A stretch of 64,000 bases of DNA from CALAMD01 sp035301345 (lineage in GTDB: Bacteria; Bacillota; Bacilli; Bacillales; Amphibacillaceae), in NCBI GenBank assembly GCA_035301345.1, contig DATGUM010000037.1, positions 1-64,000 on the forward strand. The letters run 5' to 3'. This document shows, one piece after another, positions 17,182 through 25,913 of the stretch (its first letter is position 1; the number at the start of each line of letters is the position of its first letter). The position numbers and the translations under genes are program-made. The notes under the pieces were generated by a model. It had not been told where the DNA came from, ran no database searches, and was given only the letters and a program-made list of their open reading frames with translations.

Positions 17182-18525
17182 TTACATAAAAGGAAATTTA
17201 AACCCTTTGCCTTTTTTCCCTTGTTGCATATTAGTCATCTGTTTCATCATTTTCTTCATATCATTAAATTGTTTCAGTAAACGATTCACTTGTGAAACTG
17301 ACGTCCCTGATCCTTTAGCAATTCGACGCTTCCTACTTGCATTCATAATATCAGGGTCTTGTCTTTCTTCCCTCGTCATTGACTGAATAATTGCTTCAAC
17401 ATAAACGAGTTGCTTTTCGTCAATTTGAGCGTTTTTAAGACCCTTCATCTTATTTGCGCCTGGAATCATCGTCAACAAGTCTTCTAACGGTCCCATACTT
17501 TTCACTTGGTCCATTTGCTCTAAGAAGTCATCAAATGTAAATGACATCGTACGCATTTTTTCTTCGAGCTCTTTTGCTTGTTTCTCATCGACTTGTGATT
17601 GCGCCTTTTCAATGAGCGTAAGTACGTCACCCATTCCTAAAATACGCGACGCCATGCGCTCTGGGTGGAATACTTCTAGTTCATCAAGCTTTTCCCCCAT
17701 ACCAGCGAATTTAATTGGCTTATCTGTCACTGCCCTAATAGAAAGTGCAGCACCACCACGTGTATCACCGTCTAGTTTCGTTAAGACAACGCCAGAAATG
17801 TCGAGCATTTCATTAAAGTTCTCAGCAACATTAACTGCGTCCTGACCTGTCATCGCATCTACGACTAAAAAGATTTCATCAGGATTTGTTTGTTCTTTAA
17901 TTGTCGATAATTCTCCCATTAAATCTTCATCGACGTGCAAACGTCCTGCTGTATCAATGATGACATAGTCATTATGATTTTCTTTCGCTTGTTCAATCGC
18001 TTCTTTTGCGATATCTACTGGATTTGCTTCTGTTCCGCGCGAGTAAACCGGCATATCTAATTGTTTACCTAACGTTTCTAATTGATCGACAGCTGCTGGT
18101 CGATAAACATCACACGCTGCGAGTAGAGGCGTACGATTATATTGCTTACGAAGTAAATTTGCTAATTTCCCTGTCGTCGTCGTTTTCCCTGCCCCTTGAA
18201 GACCAACCATCATGATAACTGTTGGCAAACGATCAGAAACAGCAATTTTACTCTGTTCACCGCCCATTAATTCCGTCAACTCTTCTTGAACAACTTTTAC
18301 AACTTGTTGACCTGGCGTTAAGCTTTCCATAACTTCTTGACCGACAGCACGTTCTTTAACCTTCTTAACAAAGTCTCTTACGACTTTAAAGTTAACGTCC
18401 GCTTCTAATAATGCTAAACGCACTTCTCGTGTCATTTCATTAACATCTTGCTCTGTTACTTTTCCTTTTCCAGTAATCTTCTTAATCGTTTCTTGTAAAC
18501 GACCGGCTAAACTATCAAAAGCCAC
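17182..18525 (-). CDS. ffh: Signal recognition particle GTPase Ffh
   Basis: The 447-aa SRP54 homologue binds signal sequences and SRP RNA and docks with FtsY. The N domain (1-90) is followed by the G domain with P-loop GLQGAGKTTTTGKLA (about 108-122), DTAGRLHVDEDL and TKLDGDTRGGAA, then the methionine-rich M domain (about 300-447) with SGTSVSQVNRLLKQF and a final KKGKGFKFPFM. It starts at GTG with AGGAGG ahead. It is co-transcribed with ylxM. Confidence 0.98.
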   Translation of the reverse strand: MAFDSLAGRLQETIKKITGKGKVTEQDVNEMTREVRLALLEADVNFKVVRDFVKKVKERAVGQEVMESLTPGQQVVKVVQEELTELMGGEQSKIAVSDRLPTVIMMVGLQGAGKTTTTGKLANLLRKQYNRTPLLAACDVYRPAAVDQLETLGKQLDMPVYSRGTEANPVDIAKEAIEQAKENHNDYVIIDTAGRLHVDEDLMGELSTIKEQTNPDEIFLVVDAMTGQDAVNVAENFNEMLDISGVVLTKLDGDTRGGAALSIRAVTDKPIKFAGMGEKLDELEVFHPERMASRILGMGDVLTLIEKAQSQVDEKQAKELEEKMRTMSFTFDDFLEQMDQVKSMGPLEDLLTMIPGANKMKGLKNAQIDEKQLVYVEAIIQSMTREERQDPDIMNASRKRRIAKGSGTSVSQVNRLLKQFNDMKKMMKQMTNMQQGKKGKGFKFPFM

Positions 18526-18538
18526 GGCGATCCCTCCT

Positions 18539-18865
18539 TTAACCTAATGCTTTTATTTCTTCAATCATACGCTCACATTGCGTAAAATTTTTCGCTTTCA
18601 TTTGTACATACATGTCATCAAGCAATTTATTTCTTTCTTCATACTTCTCATATAACCGTAAATTCTCTTCATATGATTCTAAAATATTTTCTGTTCGTTT
18701 AATATTATCGTAAATCGCTTGCCTTGATACGTGAGCTAATTCAGATATTTCAACGAGTGATAAATCTTCAAAATAATACATATTCATGTACTCTCTCTGT
18801 TTCGGGGTTAATAACGTTTGGTAAAAATCGAGCAAATAACTAAGTCGCAATGTTTTTTCAAGCAT
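18539..18865 (-). CDS. ylxM: YlxM/p13-like DNA-binding regulator of SRP
   Basis: The 108-aa helix-turn-helix protein has a sigma-70 region-4-like fold: LLTPKQREYMNMYYFEDLSL and EISELAHVSRQAIYDNIKR (about 20-60). The family is always next to ffh; in Streptococcus mutans YlxM was shown to modulate SRP function. It lies 13 bases before ffh. A promoter precedes it. Confidence 0.92.
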   Translation of the reverse strand: MLEKTLRLSYLLDFYQTLLTPKQREYMNMYYFEDLSLVEISELAHVSRQAIYDNIKRTENILESYEENLRLYEKYEERNKLLDDMYVQMKAKNFTQCERMIEEIKALG

Positions 18866-18900
18866 TCTTTCACCCCTCGTTAAGTAAAATCTCTTTACAT

Positions 18901-18930
18901 ATCATAGCTAATAAAAATGAAACATGTCAA
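18901..18930 (-). promoter_or_regulatory. Putative ylxM-ffh promoter
   Basis: On the minus strand TTGACA (18925-18930) and TATGAT (18901-18906) are 18 bases apart, about 35 bases before ylxM. This separates ylxM-ffh from ftsY. Confidence 0.65.
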
Positions 18931-18935
18931 GCAAG

Positions 18936-19919
18936 TTAGTCTTCAATTAAATCTGCAAACAATCCATAAACGAACGCGTGAGGATCAAATTTTTGCAAAT
19001 CTTCTACTTGTTCACCTAAACCGACATATTTTACAGGAATATTCATTTCATTACGAATGGCAATAACGATCCCACCTTTAGCTGTTCCGTCTAACTTCGT
19101 CAAGACAATACCAGAAACATCCGTCGCTTCTGAAAATGTTTTCGCTTGGCTTAATGCATTTTGACCAGTCGTTGCATCGAGAACGAGCAGCACTTCATGT
19201 GGAGCATTCGGAACTTCACGCTCAATCACACGTTTTACTTTCTCAAGCTCATTCATTAAGTTAACTTTATTTTGTAAACGACCAGCTGTATCACAAATAA
19301 GAATATCTGCATCGCGTGATTTAGCAGCTTTAATCCCATCAAAAATAACAGCAGCCGGGTCACTTCCCTCACCTTGCTTAATAACGTCCACACCTATTCT
19401 TTCGCCCCATACTTCAAGCTGCTCAATCGCTCCTGCTCTAAATGTATCACCTGCAGCGAGAACGACCTTTTTACCTTCTCCTTTTAATTGATGGGCGAGC
19501 TTTCCGATTGACGTCGTTTTACCGACACCATTGACACCAACAACTAAAATAACTGTTAAGCCATCTTCTGCCATATGCAAATCTGTTACTTGCTCATCGG
19601 CTTCCCCGTAATAGATGTCAACTAGCTTTTCGGAAATAATTTCTTTCACCTTTTCAGGTTCTGATATATTTTGTCGCTTAACTTCCATTTTTAATTCATC
19701 AATTAAATCCATGACAGTCATGACACCAACATCTGCCATAATTAAAACTTCTTCTAATTCCTCAAAAAAATCTTCATCTACTTTTCGATATCTAGCAATC
19801 ATATCGTTAATACGACTAGAAAAAGAGCTACGCGTACGTTCCATCCCTTTTTCATATTTTTCAGGTACGTTATCTTCCTTTTGCGTAAATCTTTCTTTTA
19901 ACTTTTTAAAAAAACTCAT
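18936..19919 (-). CDS. ftsY: SRP receptor FtsY
   Basis: The 327-aa membrane-docking GTPase receives Ffh-ribosome complexes. A short basic N-terminal part (FFKKLKERFTQKED) replaces the long acidic domain of Gram-negative FtsY, as usual in Bacilli. The NG domain has P-loop GVNGVGKTTSIGKLA (about 128-142), DTFRAGAIEQLEVW, DTAGRLQNKVNLM and TKLDGTAKGG. It begins one base after the smc stop, so translation is probably coupled. Confidence 0.97.
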   Translation of the reverse strand: MSFFKKLKERFTQKEDNVPEKYEKGMERTRSSFSSRINDMIARYRKVDEDFFEELEEVLIMADVGVMTVMDLIDELKMEVKRQNISEPEKVKEIISEKLVDIYYGEADEQVTDLHMAEDGLTVILVVGVNGVGKTTSIGKLAHQLKGEGKKVVLAAGDTFRAGAIEQLEVWGERIGVDVIKQGEGSDPAAVIFDGIKAAKSRDADILICDTAGRLQNKVNLMNELEKVKRVIEREVPNAPHEVLLVLDATTGQNALSQAKTFSEATDVSGIVLTKLDGTAKGGIVIAIRNEMNIPVKYVGLGEQVEDLQKFDPHAFVYGLFADLIED

Positions 19920-19920
19920 A

Positions 19921-22900
19921 CTATTCCCTGCTTTCTAATAGTTGTTTACTTTCTTCTAGTTGGACGGAGACGAGACGCGAAACACCTGACTCTTCCATCG
20001 TCACACCATATAGAACATCCGCTTCTTCCATCGTTCCTTTACGGTGAGTAATAACAATAAACTGTGTCTCTTCGCTATGCATTTTAACATATTTTGCAAA
20101 ACGAACGACATTCGCCTCATCTAAGGCCGCTTCCACTTCATCAAGAACGCAAAATGGAACCGGACGAACGCGTAAAATAGAAAATAGTAAAGCAATTGCT
20201 GTTAAAGCGCGTTCTCCTCCTGAAAGTAATCCGAGTTGCTGTAATTTTTTCCCAGGTGGTTGAGCGATTATTTCAATTCCTGTTTCTAATAAGTCTTTTG
20301 GATCTGTTAAACGAAGCTCTGCTTTTCCGCCCCCAAATAATTCTTTAAATACATTGGAAAATTCATCTTTTATTCGTTTAAACGTCTGGCCAAATTGCTC
20401 CTTCATTACTTGATCCATTTCTTCGATAATTGAAAACAAATCTTCTTTAGCTGTTGTTAAATCTTCTTTTTGTTTGCCTAAAAACTCATAACGCTCTGAT
20501 AACCGATCATATTCTTCAATCGCTCCTACATTAACGTCTCCTAGTTGTTCAATTGATTGCTTTAACGCTTTTACAGCTTCTTTAGCAGCATCAATGTCTT
20601 CAACTTGTTCATATAATTGTTTAGCACGTTCAAATGAAATTGTATACTCATCTTGTAAGTAATTAAGTAAGTTTTGTACGGTAACGTCCAATCGATTTGC
20701 TTTTACTTCTTTTTGCTGAATATGTTGAATATACGTTGCGTTTAAACGTTCACGGTCTTTTAATTCCATCTCAACGTCTTCAATTTTTTGCATCAATTGT
20801 AATCGTGAAGAACGATTATTACTAATTGTTTGTGACGTTTGATCAATCATTTCTTGCTTATGAGTTATTTTATCATCATATTGACTAACAGTCTGTTCAC
20901 TCTTCTCAGCTGTTAATATGTGCTCATATTCTTTTTTTACAGAACCTAGCTCTTCATTTAAATCTTCTTTTTCCGTTATCATATCGTGCAATATGTTACG
21001 TTCATTTCGGTAACGTTCTTGCGTTTCTGCTAACTGGATATTAATCGCTTGTAGCTTATCTTTATCCTTATCAGCTGTCGAACGTATTTTTTGTTCTTCA
21101 TCTGTTAATTGTTTAATCGTTGCTTCAATCTGTTCTGAATCTTTCTCCAGTTGAAGTAGTTTTTCGTCAGTTTTAATCTTCTTACGACGAAGTTCTTGCT
21201 CGTCTTCTGCACTTTGACTTTGTTCGTCTTCATACGTCTTTAATTGAGTGTTAACTGACTCGAGCTTCATTTGGGCATTTTGTCGTTCAAGCCCTGAAGA
21301 TTGCTGTAAAGTTTGCTTCTCTACTAAGTTATCTTCTAATTCAGAAATTGTGTCGTCGAGAGTTACTAACTCTTTCTCACGTTCAGCAATCGTTTGAGCA
21401 AATTCAGTCGCTCGCTTATCCATATCTTTTAGCTTTAATGTCATTTGTTTTAACTCATCATCACGCGTGAACAATGATTGATTCGTTTGTTTTTTAGAAC
21501 CTCCCGCCATTGTACCACCAGGGTTAACGACGTCTCCTTCAAGTGTAACAACCCTATGTCGTCTACCAGTTAATTGAGCAATTTCATTTGCGTCCTTTAA
21601 TGTTCTCGCAACGATGACGTGGCCCATTAAATGCTCAACAACTTTACGATACGTTTCATCAATCGCCACGAGATTAGAAGCTATACCAATAAAACCAGCA
21701 TGGTTCTCTACTTTTTCTTTGATTGATTGTTGTAAATACCTTGGTTGAATCGACTGTAGTGGTAAAAATGTCGCTCGTCCTTTTTTATTTCGCTTAAGCC
21801 ACTCGATAGCATTTCTTGCTGAAGCATCATCTTCTGTAACGATAAACTGTGATTGGCCACCTAAAACAGTCTCTATTGCCAATATATGTTGCTTCGGAAC
21901 GTCAATCAGCTCGACAACTGCACCATAAATATGTGATAATTCCTTCTGTTTACGTGCTTGCAACACGGCTTTAACTCCAAAGTAAAACCCTTGAAAATCG
22001 TCTTTCATTTCTTGTAAAAGTTCTTGCCGTGAACGGAATTTAGCAATTTGCTGATGACCGACTGACAGCTTTTCGCGATCATTTTGTATATCTTTAATAT
22101 GTTCGTTTCTCTTCTGTTTACTTTCGCTTAATTGTTCATTCATTAATTCAAATGAATGATTTATTTCTTCTTCTTGTTCAGTTAGTAACTTTACTTCTCT
22201 CTCGAGCACTTGCTTTTCTTCAATAAGAGTAGAAAACTTTTTAGTCTTATTGTCACTCACATGTTGAAATTGTTGTAACTGATTATTAATTGATTGTTTC
22301 TCATTCCGATAAGCTGCTTGTTCATTTAAAACCTCAATATAATCAGCTTTTAAATGTTCAATCTTTTCTGCCATATCATCTGTTTCTGATGTTAATTTAT
22401 ATGTTAAATCACTTGCTGTCTGCTTTAATTCATCTCTTTGCTTCTGAATATCGTTCGTATCATTTGTTTGTCTCTCAATTGACGCATTTATGTCCAATAT
22501 TTTCTTCGTTAAGACTTCTTTACGCGCTAATAATTTCTCCTTATTTTCTTGCACGTGAGTCGTCCGTTCAATATGAACATTTTTCTCCCCTTCGAGTTGC
22601 TCAAGTTGTTTTGTAGCAGACAATAATTCATCTTGCAATTCTTCAATTGTTTCATCCGTTTGTTGTAACTGTTTGCGCTTTTCTTTTAAATCATCTGCTA
22701 ATTCATTAATCTCTTCACCAGCTTTTCGTTCAGCTAGCTTTTCATTATCTATCTCTTTTAGTAACGTTTGCCATTGTTGATAAAATGAATCAATTTGGGT
22801 AATCGATGTTGCAATCTCTTTTTCTTTTAACTCATTTTTCTTTTCTAAATACGTTTTTGCTATTTGTGCCTGATCTCGTAAAGGGTCAATTTGTTGTTCA

Positions 22901-23493
22901 ATTTCATAAACGATATCATTCACACGATTCATATTTTCTTCTGTTTCAATCAGTTTAAATTCAGCTTTTCTTTTTCTTTGTTTATATTTCAAAACACCTG
23001 CAGCTTCTTCAAAAATAACACGGCGTTCTTCTGCTTTAGAGCTTAAAATCTCTTCGACTCGTCCTTGACTAATGATTGAGAAAGCTTCTCTCCCTAGTCC
23101 AGAATCCATAAATAAATCGATAATGTCTTTCAAACGACATGGCTGTTTATTAATATAAAACTCGCTAACACCTGAGCGAAACACGCGACGTGTAATGCTT
23201 ACTTCTTCATAATCTACTGGGAGTAAGTTACTTTTATTATCAAGGACTAAAACGACTTCAGCTACATTTAAAGCCCCTCGCGTATCGCTTCCTTGGAAAA
23301 TGATGTCTTCCATTTTTGAACCTCTTAATGAGCGGGCAGACTGCTCCCCTAAAACCCAACGAATAGCGTCTGTAATATTACTTTTACCACTTCCGTTCGG
23401 TCCAACAACTGCCGTGACACCACGGACAAAGTCAATATTTATTCTTTCTGCAAACGATTTAAAGCCACGACTTTCCAGTCTTTTTAAATACAT
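19921..23493 (-). CDS. smc: Chromosome segregation ATPase SMC
   Basis: The 1190-aa protein forms the condensin core that organises the origin region. The N-terminal head has Walker A GPNGSGKSN (31-38), the two long coiled coils flank a hinge (about 505-665, with GGTMAGGS), and the C-terminal head has the signature LSGGERALTAIALLF and Walker B FCVLDEVEAALDEAN. A frame opens at 23523, but GGGAG lies seven bases before the ATG at 23493, which matches the family start. Normally rnc lies directly upstream; here a divergent small gene intervenes. Confidence 0.97.
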   Translation of the reverse strand: MYLKRLESRGFKSFAERINIDFVRGVTAVVGPNGSGKSNITDAIRWVLGEQSARSLRGSKMEDIIFQGSDTRGALNVAEVVLVLDNKSNLLPVDYEEVSITRRVFRSGVSEFYINKQPCRLKDIIDLFMDSGLGREAFSIISQGRVEEILSSKAEERRVIFEEAAGVLKYKQRKRKAEFKLIETEENMNRVNDIVYEIEQQIDPLRDQAQIAKTYLEKKNELKEKEIATSITQIDSFYQQWQTLLKEIDNEKLAERKAGEEINELADDLKEKRKQLQQTDETIEELQDELLSATKQLEQLEGEKNVHIERTTHVQENKEKLLARKEVLTKKILDINASIERQTNDTNDIQKQRDELKQTASDLTYKLTSETDDMAEKIEHLKADYIEVLNEQAAYRNEKQSINNQLQQFQHVSDNKTKKFSTLIEEKQVLEREVKLLTEQEEEINHSFELMNEQLSESKQKRNEHIKDIQNDREKLSVGHQQIAKFRSRQELLQEMKDDFQGFYFGVKAVLQARKQKELSHIYGAVVELIDVPKQHILAIETVLGGQSQFIVTEDDASARNAIEWLKRNKKGRATFLPLQSIQPRYLQQSIKEKVENHAGFIGIASNLVAIDETYRKVVEHLMGHVIVARTLKDANEIAQLTGRRHRVVTLEGDVVNPGGTMAGGSKKQTNQSLFTRDDELKQMTLKLKDMDKRATEFAQTIAEREKELVTLDDTISELEDNLVEKQTLQQSSGLERQNAQMKLESVNTQLKTYEDEQSQSAEDEQELRRKKIKTDEKLLQLEKDSEQIEATIKQLTDEEQKIRSTADKDKDKLQAINIQLAETQERYRNERNILHDMITEKEDLNEELGSVKKEYEHILTAEKSEQTVSQYDDKITHKQEMIDQTSQTISNNRSSRLQLMQKIEDVEMELKDRERLNATYIQHIQQKEVKANRLDVTVQNLLNYLQDEYTISFERAKQLYEQVEDIDAAKEAVKALKQSIEQLGDVNVGAIEEYDRLSERYEFLGKQKEDLTTAKEDLFSIIEEMDQVMKEQFGQTFKRIKDEFSNVFKELFGGGKAELRLTDPKDLLETGIEIIAQPPGKKLQQLGLLSGGERALTAIALLFSILRVRPVPFCVLDEVEAALDEANVVRFAKYVKMHSEETQFIVITHRKGTMEEADVLYGVTMEESGVSRLVSVQLEESKQLLESRE

Positions 23494-23537
23494 ATTCATA
23501 CTCCCAATCCAAAAATTAAACAATCGCCGATTATTTA

Positions 23538-23567
23538 TTGACAGTTTACTTAAAAGTTTGTTAGTTT
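23538..23567 (+). promoter_or_regulatory. Putative promoter of the DUF1128 gene
   Basis: TTGACA at 23538-23543 is a perfect -35 element. The matching -10 is weak (TAGTTT at 23562-23567, 18 bases away), and the start codon is about 60 bases on. Confidence 0.4.
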
Positions 23568-23627
23568 AAAATGAACTGAATGACAGAAGTAATTTTCATT
23601 ACTTTAATAAAACATAGAGGTGAAAAA

Positions 23628-23852
23628 ATGAATCTTGAAACACCATCTGAAGAAAATATGCAACATTTATTAAATAAACTCGCCGATATCATGAGTGTCG
23701 CTAATCAAAGTTTGTTTGATATAAAGCATTACGACATAAGTAAGTACGACTATTTAAAACAATTGCACGATATAGTCGTTCAAAAACAAAAACTTACGAT
23801 GTCAGAGACAGAAGCTTTTATTGACGAATTACGTTCTATCCGAAAGCAATAA
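23628..23852 (+). CDS. DUF1128 / UPF0435 family protein
   Basis: The 74-aa protein matches the UPF0435 family (B. subtilis YfkK): central DIKHYDISKYDYLKQLHDIV and C-terminal MSETEAFIDELRSIRKQ are typical. The function is unknown. AGAGGTG lies before the ATG at 23628; a longer frame from 23580 lacks a ribosome site. It runs opposite to its neighbours and splits the usually adjacent rnc and smc. In B. subtilis it lies elsewhere, so it has probably been moved here. Confidence 0.88.
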   Translation: MNLETPSEENMQHLLNKLADIMSVANQSLFDIKHYDISKYDYLKQLHDIVVQKQKLTMSETEAFIDELRSIRKQ

Positions 23853-23856
23853 AGGG

Positions 23857-23903
23857 AAAAAAGAGGGTTTGTTATTTTGTTCTAACAGATCCTCTTTTTT
23901 ATT
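23857..23903. terminator. Bidirectional terminator between the DUF1128 gene and rnc
   Basis: Arms AAAAAAGAGG and CCTCTTTTTT flank a long loop containing the short dyad TTGTT/AACA. It serves both converging genes; the distal end overlaps the last codons of rnc. Confidence 0.75.
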
Positions 23904-24579
23904 TATTAAATACGTCTAATGCTTTTTTAGCTGCTCGCTGTTCCGCTTCTTTCTTCGTTTTACCTATCCCTTCAGAAAACGTTTCCTGATCAATAGTCAC
24001 TTGAGCAACAAACTCTTTATTGTGTGAAGGTCCACGCTCTTCGATAATGTCATAACGAATAGCGATCCCTTTATTTTGTTGAACAAGCTCTTGTAATTCA
24101 CTTTTATAATCCATCGCATGCGAAAAAGCACCGGAAATAATTTTAGGGTAAACATGTTGTTCTAGAAACTGTACAGTGCGGTCATACCCTTGATCTAAAA
24201 AGAATGCACCTAAAAAAGATTCAAACACATCAGCTAAAATCGAAGGGCGCATTCTACCACCTGTCTGCTCCTCACCTTTACCTAAGCGTAAATAGTCTCC
24301 TAACTCAAGCTGCTCAGCAAAATGTGCGAGTGAAGCTTCACAAACGATTGTAGCACGTAATTTAGTCATTTCTCCTTCAACCATCGATGGGTGCTTTCTG
24401 TATAAATACTGTGAAACACCTAATTCTAAAACAGCATCTCCTAAAAATTCTAATCGTTCATTATCTACCAAATGTTTCCGATGCTCATTCACATATGATG
24501 AATGTGTAAATGCTTGCTCGTATAATTTTTTGTTCGCAAACTCGACGCGTAACTTCTTCTCAAGTTCATTGATGTTCAA
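23899..24579 (-). CDS. rnc: Ribonuclease III
   Basis: The 226-aa double-strand-specific RNase processes rRNA precursors and other structured RNAs. The catalytic signature NERLEFLGDAVLEL is at about 40-53, with ADVFESFLGAFFLDQG further on carrying the second set of acidic residues. The C-terminal dsRNA-binding domain (about 155-224) ends GIGKTKKEAEQRAAKKAL. A GTG at 24588 is part of the ribosome site GAGGTG, so the TTG at 24579, six bases later, is the likely start. It is usually co-transcribed with acpP and smc; here both sides are interrupted. Confidence 0.95.
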   Translation of the reverse strand: MNINELEKKLRVEFANKKLYEQAFTHSSYVNEHRKHLVDNERLEFLGDAVLELGVSQYLYRKHPSMVEGEMTKLRATIVCEASLAHFAEQLELGDYLRLGKGEEQTGGRMRPSILADVFESFLGAFFLDQGYDRTVQFLEQHVYPKIISGAFSHAMDYKSELQELVQQNKGIAIRYDIIEERGPSHNKEFVAQVTIDQETFSEGIGKTKKEAEQRAAKKALDVFNK

Positions 24580-24612
24580 CCGTGACACCTCAATTTGTTT
24601 ACCTATGGTGAA

Positions 24613-24804
24613 GAAGCTGGGACAAAGGCAATTATAAATACTAAGAACACGAACAATTAATAGAATAAAATCGTTTCAGAAATGTGCTGCGCTTGCCCAC
24701 GAAGAATTGAATTGCATGCTTCGTCAGTTTCCAGACATTTCTTTCACTTTAAATATCTATCGTTCGTGTTCTTACTAGAATTCTTTGAGTTGTTCAGCCT
24801 CTTC
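24613..24804 (-). repeat. Nested-hairpin intergenic element, copy A
   Basis: This 190-base element between acpP and rnc folds on itself through several nested inverted repeats: AAGAACACGAAC (24643-24654) with GTTCGTGTTCTT (24762-24773), AGAAATGT (24678-24685) with ACATTTCT (24735-24742), and an apical dyad GAAGAATT...ATGCTTC. Outer ends GAAGCTGGGACAAAG and CTTTG...CAGCCTCTTC also pair. Its core (CTTCGTGGGCAAGCG on the minus strand) recurs at 45785-45800. No protein is encoded. It could be a MITE-like mobile repeat or a structured RNA. Confidence 0.75.
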
Positions 24805-24858
24805 AAGATAGTATTTCATTTAATTATACCATTAATTTAACTTTTTAACTGAATTAAA

Positions 24859-25092
24859 TTACGCTTGAGAATTTATGTACTCTACTGCATCACCTACAGT
24901 ACTAATTTTCTCAGCTTCTTCATCAGCAATTTCCATATCAAACTCATCTTCAAGCTCCATAACTAATTCAACAACATCTAATGAATCAGCATCTAAATCA
25001 TCAGCAAATGAAGCTTCTAAAGTTACTTGTTCTTCTTCAACATCTAATTGATCAACGATAATATCTTTTACTCTTTCAAACACGTCTGCCAC
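24859..25092 (-). CDS. acpP: Acyl carrier protein
   Basis: The 77-aa carrier for growing fatty acids has Ser37 in DDLDADSLDVVEL, the site of the phosphopantetheine arm. It is strongly acidic with four helices, as usual. The start is GTG, with a GGTGAAGGA ribosome site. It follows fabG within the fapR-plsX-fabD-fabG-acpP block. Confidence 0.98.
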   Translation of the reverse strand: MADVFERVKDIIVDQLDVEEEQVTLEASFADDLDADSLDVVELVMELEDEFDMEIADEEAEKISTVGDAVEYINSQA

Positions 25093-25123
25093 TTTCCTTC
25101 ACCCCCTTCTAAACAATTAAAAT

Positions 25124-25139
25124 AGTAACAAATGTTACT
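25124..25139. repeat. Short dyad before acpP
   Basis: AGTAACA-AA-TGTTACT is a seven-base perfect dyad in the 76-base fabG-acpP gap. It overlaps a weak possible promoter (TTCAAA, 17 bases, TAACAT on the minus strand). It may be an operator or chance; no regulator is recognised. Confidence 0.3.
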
Positions 25140-25168
25140 CTATTAATCTAGCCTTTTGAAGATGTTTA

Positions 25169-25909
25169 TTACATAACCATACCACCATCAATATGAAGGG
25201 TTTGTCCTGTCATGTAATCACTATCTGATGACGCTAAAAACTTAACGACATTTGCTACATCTTCAGGACTACCTAATTTAGCAAGTGGTATCATATTTAA
25301 AATACTCTCTTGTTGTTCATCTGTTAGTTTATCAGTCATATCCGTTGAAATAAACCCTGGTGCAATCGCATTGACTAAAATATTTCGAGAGGCAAGTTCC
25401 AGAGCTGTCGATTTCGTCATACCGATCACACCAGCTTTAGCTGCAACATAATTAGCCTGACCTGGATTACCACTCACACCAACAATTGATGCGACATTTA
25501 TTATTTTCCCGCTGCGCTGTTTCATCATTGGTCGCGTCACTGCTTTTGTACATAAGAAGACACCTTTTAAATTAATATCAATAACATCATCAAAATCTTT
25601 TTCTTTCATTCGCATGAGTAAGTTATCTCGCGTAATTCCTGCGTTATTAACGAGAATATCAATTGAACCAAACGTTTTTACGACGTCTTTTACCATCGTC
25701 TTTACTTCATCTTCATTTGCAACGTTTGCTTGAATTTTAAAAGATTCAACGCCTAATTCTTTTAATTCTTTAACGACAGATTGTGCCTTTTCAGTGTTAC
25801 CAGCAAAGTTAATAGCAACATTTGCCCCTTGTTTTGCTAAAGTGATAGCGATCGCGCGACCAATACCACGCGAAGCACCTGTAACGAGTACATTTTTACC
25901 TTTTAACAT
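25169..25909 (-). CDS. fabG: 3-oxoacyl-[acyl-carrier-protein] reductase
   Basis: The 246-aa short-chain dehydrogenase reduces 3-oxoacyl-ACP with NADPH. The cofactor loop VTGASRGIGRAIA is at the N-terminus; NNAGITRDNLLM, the catalytic Ser in VASIVGVSG and Tyr/Lys in YVAAKAGVIG are in family positions, and it ends TGQTLHIDGGMVM. Two ATGs are adjacent; the second (25909) is better spaced from AAGGAG. It starts a few bases after fabD. Confidence 0.97.
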   Translation of the reverse strand: MLKGKNVLVTGASRGIGRAIAITLAKQGANVAINFAGNTEKAQSVVKELKELGVESFKIQANVANEDEVKTMVKDVVKTFGSIDILVNNAGITRDNLLMRMKEKDFDDVIDINLKGVFLCTKAVTRPMMKQRSGKIINVASIVGVSGNPGQANYVAAKAGVIGMTKSTALELASRNILVNAIAPGFISTDMTDKLTDEQQESILNMIPLAKLGSPEDVANVVKFLASSDSDYMTGQTLHIDGGMVM

Positions 25910-25913
25910 CATT

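Noticed and set aside
22290..22616. 108-codon plus-strand frame within smc
   Set aside because: It is antisense to the coiled-coil part of smc, where long chance frames are common.
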